A DNA stretch of 17,690 nucleotides from an uncultured Clostridia bacterium (lineage in GTDB: Bacteria > Bacillota > Clostridia > UBA1381), in contig CAJTPP010000034.1 in NCBI GenBank assembly GCA_910578235.1, forward strand, positions 7,768 through 25,457, given 5' to 3'. The position numbers and the translations under genes were made by a program. Position 1 is the first letter of the stretch; each line of letters begins with the position of its first letter. Shown here piece by piece: positions 15,053 to 17,690 of the stretch. Below the pieces are notes generated by a model. The model was not told where the DNA came from, did no database searches, and worked only from the letters and a program-made list of their open reading frames with translations.

Positions 15053-15084
15053 ATAGCTATACCGTCAACGCAGTCCCTACGGCA
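15053..15084 (+). other. Right att junction (attR)
   Basis: P-type arm ATAGCTATACCG (15053-15064), 8 bp, then core GTCCCTACGGCA (15073-15084) leading into dpaA. The arm is the exact reverse complement of the left-junction arm. Confidence 0.8.
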
Positions 15085-15438
15085 GAAGGCGCAATAGAAA
15101 TTGCCATATCGGAAACTCCGATCACAATTCACGGCAGTAAAAGCCTTGTTTTAGGTTACGGTAAAATCGGAAAAATCTTGTCAAAGGATCTTTACGGCAT
15201 GGGAGCGCAGACATATGTTGAAGCCCGTAAATATGCTGATCTTGCGATGATCGAAGGACACGGATACGAGCCGCTGCCGCTCGAAAATTTGAAAGAGCAT
15301 ATTCACGAATTTGATATCATCTTTAATACAATACCCGCAATGATTTTGGATGAGGATATACTGAAAAAAGTAAAAAAAGACGCTCTTATCATTGACCTTG
15401 CTTCAAAACCTGGCGGGGCGGGTACAAAATTTGGATAA
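15073..15438 (+). pseudogene. dpaA: Dipicolinate synthase subunit A, central part, C-terminus missing
   Basis: Reading from the core as VPTAEGAIEIAISETPITIH, then the Rossmann motif VLGYGKIGKILSKDL, and on to FNTIPAMILDEDIL and LIIDLASKPGG. It is in frame with the 5' part, but has no start of its own. After KPGG the frame reads six unrelated residues (AGTKFG) and stops at 15438. Known DpaA proteins are near 300 residues and continue with a GLPGxVAPxTAG-type segment; joined to the 5' part this gives only 249. The C-terminal roughly 50 residues are absent, which points to a second break at about 15419. Confidence 0.85.
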
Positions 15439-15456
15439 GGTTTTCATAAAAGCCAA

Positions 15457-15489
15457 AAATCTCAAATACCACAGCGGTATTTGAGATTT
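15457..15489 (-). terminator. Terminator after the fic gene
   Basis: 14-bp perfect stem AAATCTCAAATACC / GGTATTTGAGATTT (15457-15470 / 15476-15489) with a 5-nt loop. On the minus strand it is followed by further T residues, so it most likely ends the fic transcript. Confidence 0.75.
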
Positions 15490-15529
15490 ATCAGTTTAGA
15501 TTTCGTTGATATTATAGGAAGTATAACCC

Positions 15530-16102
15530 TCATAATAGTAGCTCGTATCTATACCCTTCATAGTATACTTCTCTGTCGTTGATTTTGTCCGTCAGGGCTT
15601 GTCTTAAAATATGCTTTATTTCAATATCCTTTATCGGACTGCGCTCCATTGCAAGCAAATAATCCTCTTTGTCAATTCTGCTCCAATCCACAACCTTTTT
15701 AAGCTCTTTCTTGAATATCATATCAAGCCATATCCGTGTCGCTCTGCCATTGCCCTCTCTGAACGGATGCGCGATATTCATTTCAACATATTTTTCCACT
15801 ATCTCGTCAAAAGTCGATTGCGGCATTTTATCAATGTTTACAAGAGCCGCTTCAAGATACATCAGCGGCGCAAACCGAAAACCGCCCTTTGCGATATTCA
15901 CGTCGCGTATTTTACCTGCAAAATCATAAATATCCTCAAACAAGTATTTATGAATTTTGGCAAGCGCGTCAAATGTTCCTGCTTCAAGGCTGTCCAAATA
16001 TCCCGTTTCAAAAAGCTCCACAGCTTTTTTCTTGCTGATTTTTTCCTCCTCACGCGCAAGCTCCGCCGAGTCAGTAATCCCTAATTTGTTATCAAGCGTC
16101 AT
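15530..16102 (-). CDS. Fic domain protein (putative protein AMPylase)
   Basis: 190 residues from ATG 16102; a TTG six codons earlier would overlap the previous gene. It has the Fic active-site motif HPFREGNGR at 112-120 with catalytic His112, and the flap region FAGKIRDVNIAKGGFRFAP (61-79). Fic proteins transfer AMP from ATP to target proteins. Near the C-terminus is YYEGY (180-184), like the C-terminal inhibitory helix of class III Fic proteins with Glu182 as the blocking residue, though the usual Ser four positions earlier is Glu here. No separate antitoxin is adjacent. It starts 4 bp after the PepSY gene, so the two are probably co-transcribed. Toxin, regulator and effector roles are all possible. 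Confidence 0.9.
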   Translation of the reverse strand: MTLDNKLGITDSAELAREEEKISKKKAVELFETGYLDSLEAGTFDALAKIHKYLFEDIYDFAGKIRDVNIAKGGFRFAPLMYLEAALVNIDKMPQSTFDEIVEKYVEMNIAHPFREGNGRATRIWLDMIFKKELKKVVDWSRIDKEDYLLAMERSPIKDIEIKHILRQALTDKINDREVYYEGYRYELLL

Positions 16103-16106
16103 AATT

Positions 16107-16697
16107 TTAATCTCTGTCAACTTCCCATTTCACTATAGTACCGTCAGATACAAGAATTTCCGCCGAATATTCCACTTTATCTTTTACAAACTCTATGTCG
16201 TAAACCCATTTTCCATCGTCAAAATCCTTCTTCGCTTCTTTGAAAAACACATCTTTTTCTGCAAATCCTGCTTTTTCAAGCGCGATTTTCTTTGCCTGCT
16301 CAACGGTTATTTCGCTTGCGGATGATTGAGAATTGTCAGGCGCAGCAGTATTCTGCGGCTGTCCGCCGCCTGACGGAACTATAACGTCCGCGTCGGTAAC
16401 GGTTGGATTTGTGTCCTTCAGTTCAACCATTTTTTCATCCTCGTACCAGTACACTGTCTTTCCCATAATTTCGCCTATAGCCCGTACCGGCAGATATGTT
16501 GTTCCTTCGTAAAGCATAGGATAAACCACATCACCATCTGCGTTTTTAAAGGTGCGTACCTCGCCGTCAATCTTAACCGTAAAGTCAGATCTTATCTCGG
16601 ACTGTACTTTCTGAATTATGCCTGTTGCAGACGCGCCTATGGCTATACCTGCCGCGCATAATATTCCGGCTGTTAAAACAGTAACTTTTTTCATCAT
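16107..16697 (-). CDS. Secreted copper-amine-oxidase-N-like / PepSY domain protein
   Basis: 196 residues from ATG 16697, preceded by AAAGGAG; an ATG at 16730 overlaps the upstream stop but lacks an SD. Signal peptide about residues 1-25 (MMKKVTVLTAGILCAAGIAI). Residues about 38-96 form a stalk-type domain as in copper amine oxidase N-domain proteins (VKIDGEVRTF, then YLPVRAIGEIMGKTVYWYE). A Gln/Asn/Ser-rich linker runs 108-128. Residues 129-196 resemble a PepSY domain (ITVEQAKKIALEKAG, then YDIEFVKDKVEYSAEI). It is an extracellular or wall-associated protein, likely peptide- or wall-binding, with no catalytic motif. Confidence 0.85.
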   Translation of the reverse strand: MMKKVTVLTAGILCAAGIAIGASATGIIQKVQSEIRSDFTVKIDGEVRTFKNADGDVVYPMLYEGTTYLPVRAIGEIMGKTVYWYEDEKMVELKDTNPTVTDADVIVPSGGGQPQNTAAPDNSQSSASEITVEQAKKIALEKAGFAEKDVFFKEAKKDFDDGKWVYDIEFVKDKVEYSAEILVSDGTIVKWEVDRD

Positions 16698-16726
16698 ATA
16701 AATCTCTCCTTTTTTTATAAATTTAA

Positions 16727-17410
16727 TCATATTTCAGCGTACTTTTTTACAAGCACATCCTTCACTTCATCAAACAGCTTCATATGCTCTGTTATAATTC
16801 TTTGATATATTCTGTCTGCGTCCTCCTCGTCATAAATATGCGAGGTTAAATTTCTGTTGCGGAGTATTTCAATCCACCCTTGTTCGTCTGTTATAATATC
16901 AGTTCTGAATGCCGCGCTCATAACACTTTTGGGCGTGTTTATATCACTAACCTCGTGAATGAGCAGATATTCTCTGATTGTTTTCCACGCAAGCTCTGTA
17001 GTAAACTCAAATCGTTTTATCACACCGTCTCGGACGGTAAGACTATCGTTTGATTTCGATTCCTCGACCGCCTCGTGCAATCTTGCAAGAGCGTTTTGGT
17101 AATTATTAAGTTTTATTTGACACTTGTCCATTATTGTTATTCCATCATTCATTATATTTTTATATATTTCCGTACCAATATGCCGTTCCTTAATAAAAAT
17201 AAGGTCAATTTTATAGAGCGTGCCTATATCGTCTATATCATCCTTAAATTTGCATTCGTCGGAAAAATCCATATTATTTGAAAATACCGCAATGTCATAA
17301 TCGCTTTTATCGGTATTATCGCCTCGCGCCCGCGAGCCAAACAGAACAATTTTATTTATATTTTTATGATTTAAGGCTATCCGCTTTATTTCATTTATTA
17401 CTTTATCCAT
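16727..17410 (-). CDS. Fused MNT nucleotidyltransferase - HEPN-like protein
   Basis: 227 residues from ATG 17410 (GGAG 6 nt upstream). Residues 1-95 are a minimal nucleotidyltransferase domain: GSRARG (25-30), Asp37 and Asp39 in SDYDIAV, and a third acidic residue Asp69 in KIDLIF. Residues about 98-227 are the helical HI0074-type partner (FEFTTELAWKTIREYL, then RNLTSH with Arg186-x4-His191, a HEPN RX4-6H motif). In most genomes these are two genes of an MNT-HEPN toxin-antitoxin pair, in which the MNT part modifies the HEPN RNase. Here they form one chain. The TGA overlaps an ATG that reads into the next gene. Confidence 0.88.
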   Translation of the reverse strand: MDKVINEIKRIALNHKNINKIVLFGSRARGDNTDKSDYDIAVFSNNMDFSDECKFKDDIDDIGTLYKIDLIFIKERHIGTEIYKNIMNDGITIMDKCQIKLNNYQNALARLHEAVEESKSNDSLTVRDGVIKRFEFTTELAWKTIREYLLIHEVSDINTPKSVMSAAFRTDIITDEQGWIEILRNRNLTSHIYDEEDADRIYQRIITEHMKLFDEVKDVLVKKYAEI

Positions 17411-17482
17411 AATAACTCCATATTTAAAAGATATATGTTTACATGATAGTTTAACATATTCCACCGATAAAGTCAAGATGTT

Positions 17483-17690
17483 TTAATTCTCTTTGAGCAA
17501 TTTATAAAAGCTTGACTTACTCACGCCAAGCATACTCATAGCTTGGCGTGCTGTTATGTCTTTTGCTCTCCACTGAGCAATAATCGCGTCATAGTTTTCG
17601 GGTAGCTCAATTTTCGGGCTGCCGAGATGTTTGCCTTTAGCTTTTGCCGCGTCAATACCCTCACGCTGACGCTTACGTATTGTGGCTCGT
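17483..17690 (-). CDS. Small serine resolvase/invertase, C-terminal part (cut by window edge)
   Basis: The last 69 residues of an open frame that enters from the right edge: RKRQREGIDAAKAKGKHLG, then SPKIELPEN and a Hin/Tn3-resolvase-type helix-turn-helix DITARQAMSMLGVSKSSFYK, ending in TAA at 17485-17483. The catalytic domain lies outside the window. It is a site-specific recombinase of the small serine class, unlike the large one at 13231-15012. It is 72 bp upstream of the MNT-HEPN start, on the same strand. Confidence 0.88.
   Translation of the reverse strand, partial: RATIRKRQREGIDAAKAKGKHLGSPKIELPENYDAIIAQWRAKDITARQAMSMLGVSKSSFYKLLKEN

Larger units (their letters stand above)
7056..15084. 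mobile_element. dpaA-intervening element (skin-like), 8,017 bp
   Basis: Bounded by two copies of GTCCCTACGGCA (7056-7067 and 15073-15084) in the same reading frame of dpaA. One copy plus the DNA between, 8,017 bp, would be lost on excision, restoring NAVPTA-EGAIEIAI. A large serine recombinase lies at the right end, reading inward. Just inside each core are 12-bp inverted arms (CGGTATAGCTAT at 7072-7083, ATAGCTATACCG at 15053-15064). Cargo: secreted beta-helix-like protein, YitT protein, RNA copy 4 with a DUF6809-like gene, and feoB. No phage structural or replication genes are seen. Excision during sporulation is inferred from the target gene. Confidence 0.88.
15419..17690. mobile_element. 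Possible second inserted element, open at the window edge
   Basis: The left boundary is inferred from the abrupt end of dpaA homology after the KPGG codons (about 15408-15419). The content is accessory: a small serine resolvase, MNT-HEPN, a PepSY protein and Fic, all on the minus strand. No right boundary is visible, so its extent and mobility are unproven. A simple deletion-rearrangement is the alternative. Confidence 0.4.

Noticed and set aside
7056..15084. The dpaA insertion as a complete prophage or conjugative element
   Set aside because: No capsid, terminase, relaxase, replication or lysis gene is present in the 8 kb. Only a recombinase and cargo are found.
15178..15438. Stand-alone 86-residue gene starting at 15178
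   Set aside because: It has no SD, and the upstream codons from 15073 continue the DpaA homology in frame. It is an internal part of interrupted dpaA.

Overview
The window looks like chromosome from a spore-forming, anaerobic Clostridia-type Firmicute. The signs are a T-box leader on pheST, an L20-type leader on infC-rpmI-rplT with an AUU start on infC, a dipicolinate synthase gene (dpaA), a FeoA-FeoB fusion, YitT/DUF2179, and strong SD sequences with sigma-A-type promoters at 17-bp spacing.

Layout. (1) Positions 1-4037, minus strand: the pheS - P-loop kinase - pheT operon behind a phenylalanine T-box leader. pheT runs off the left edge. (2) Positions 4089-5072, plus strand: three tandem copies of a promoter plus structured-RNA unit. 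The third leads into a small DUF6809-like gene that carries an in-frame amber stop. (3) Positions 5139-6545, minus strand: infC-rpmI-rplT with promoter and attenuator leader. (4) Positions 6672-15438: dpaA split in two. The 5' part (to 7067) and the next part (from 15073) share a 12-bp core, GTCCCTACGGCA. Removing the 8,017 bp between the two cores joins them in frame. The intervening DNA has a large serine recombinase gene at its right end and 12-bp inverted arms just inside each core, as expected for the P arms of a serine-recombinase att site. It also carries a secreted beta-helix-like protein, a YitT membrane protein, a second DUF6809-like gene with a fourth copy of the structured RNA, and feoB. 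This is the layout of a skin-like, sporulation-excised element, here in dpaA. (5) Positions 15419-17690: the dpaA reading frame breaks a second time, right after the conserved Lys-Pro-Gly-Gly motif, and the C-terminal part of the protein is missing. What follows is a minus-strand accessory cluster (small serine resolvase, fused MNT-HEPN protein, secreted PepSY protein, Fic protein). It may be a second inserted element whose far end lies outside the window.

Two things stand out. The first is the split dpaA with a fully reconstructable att site. The second is the four-copy RNA family. Its helices differ in sequence but keep pairing, a loop-to-downstream pairing is kept, and a terminator hairpin has a competing antiterminator hairpin. 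Together these suggest an uncharacterised riboswitch or attenuator class controlling small DUF6809-like proteins.
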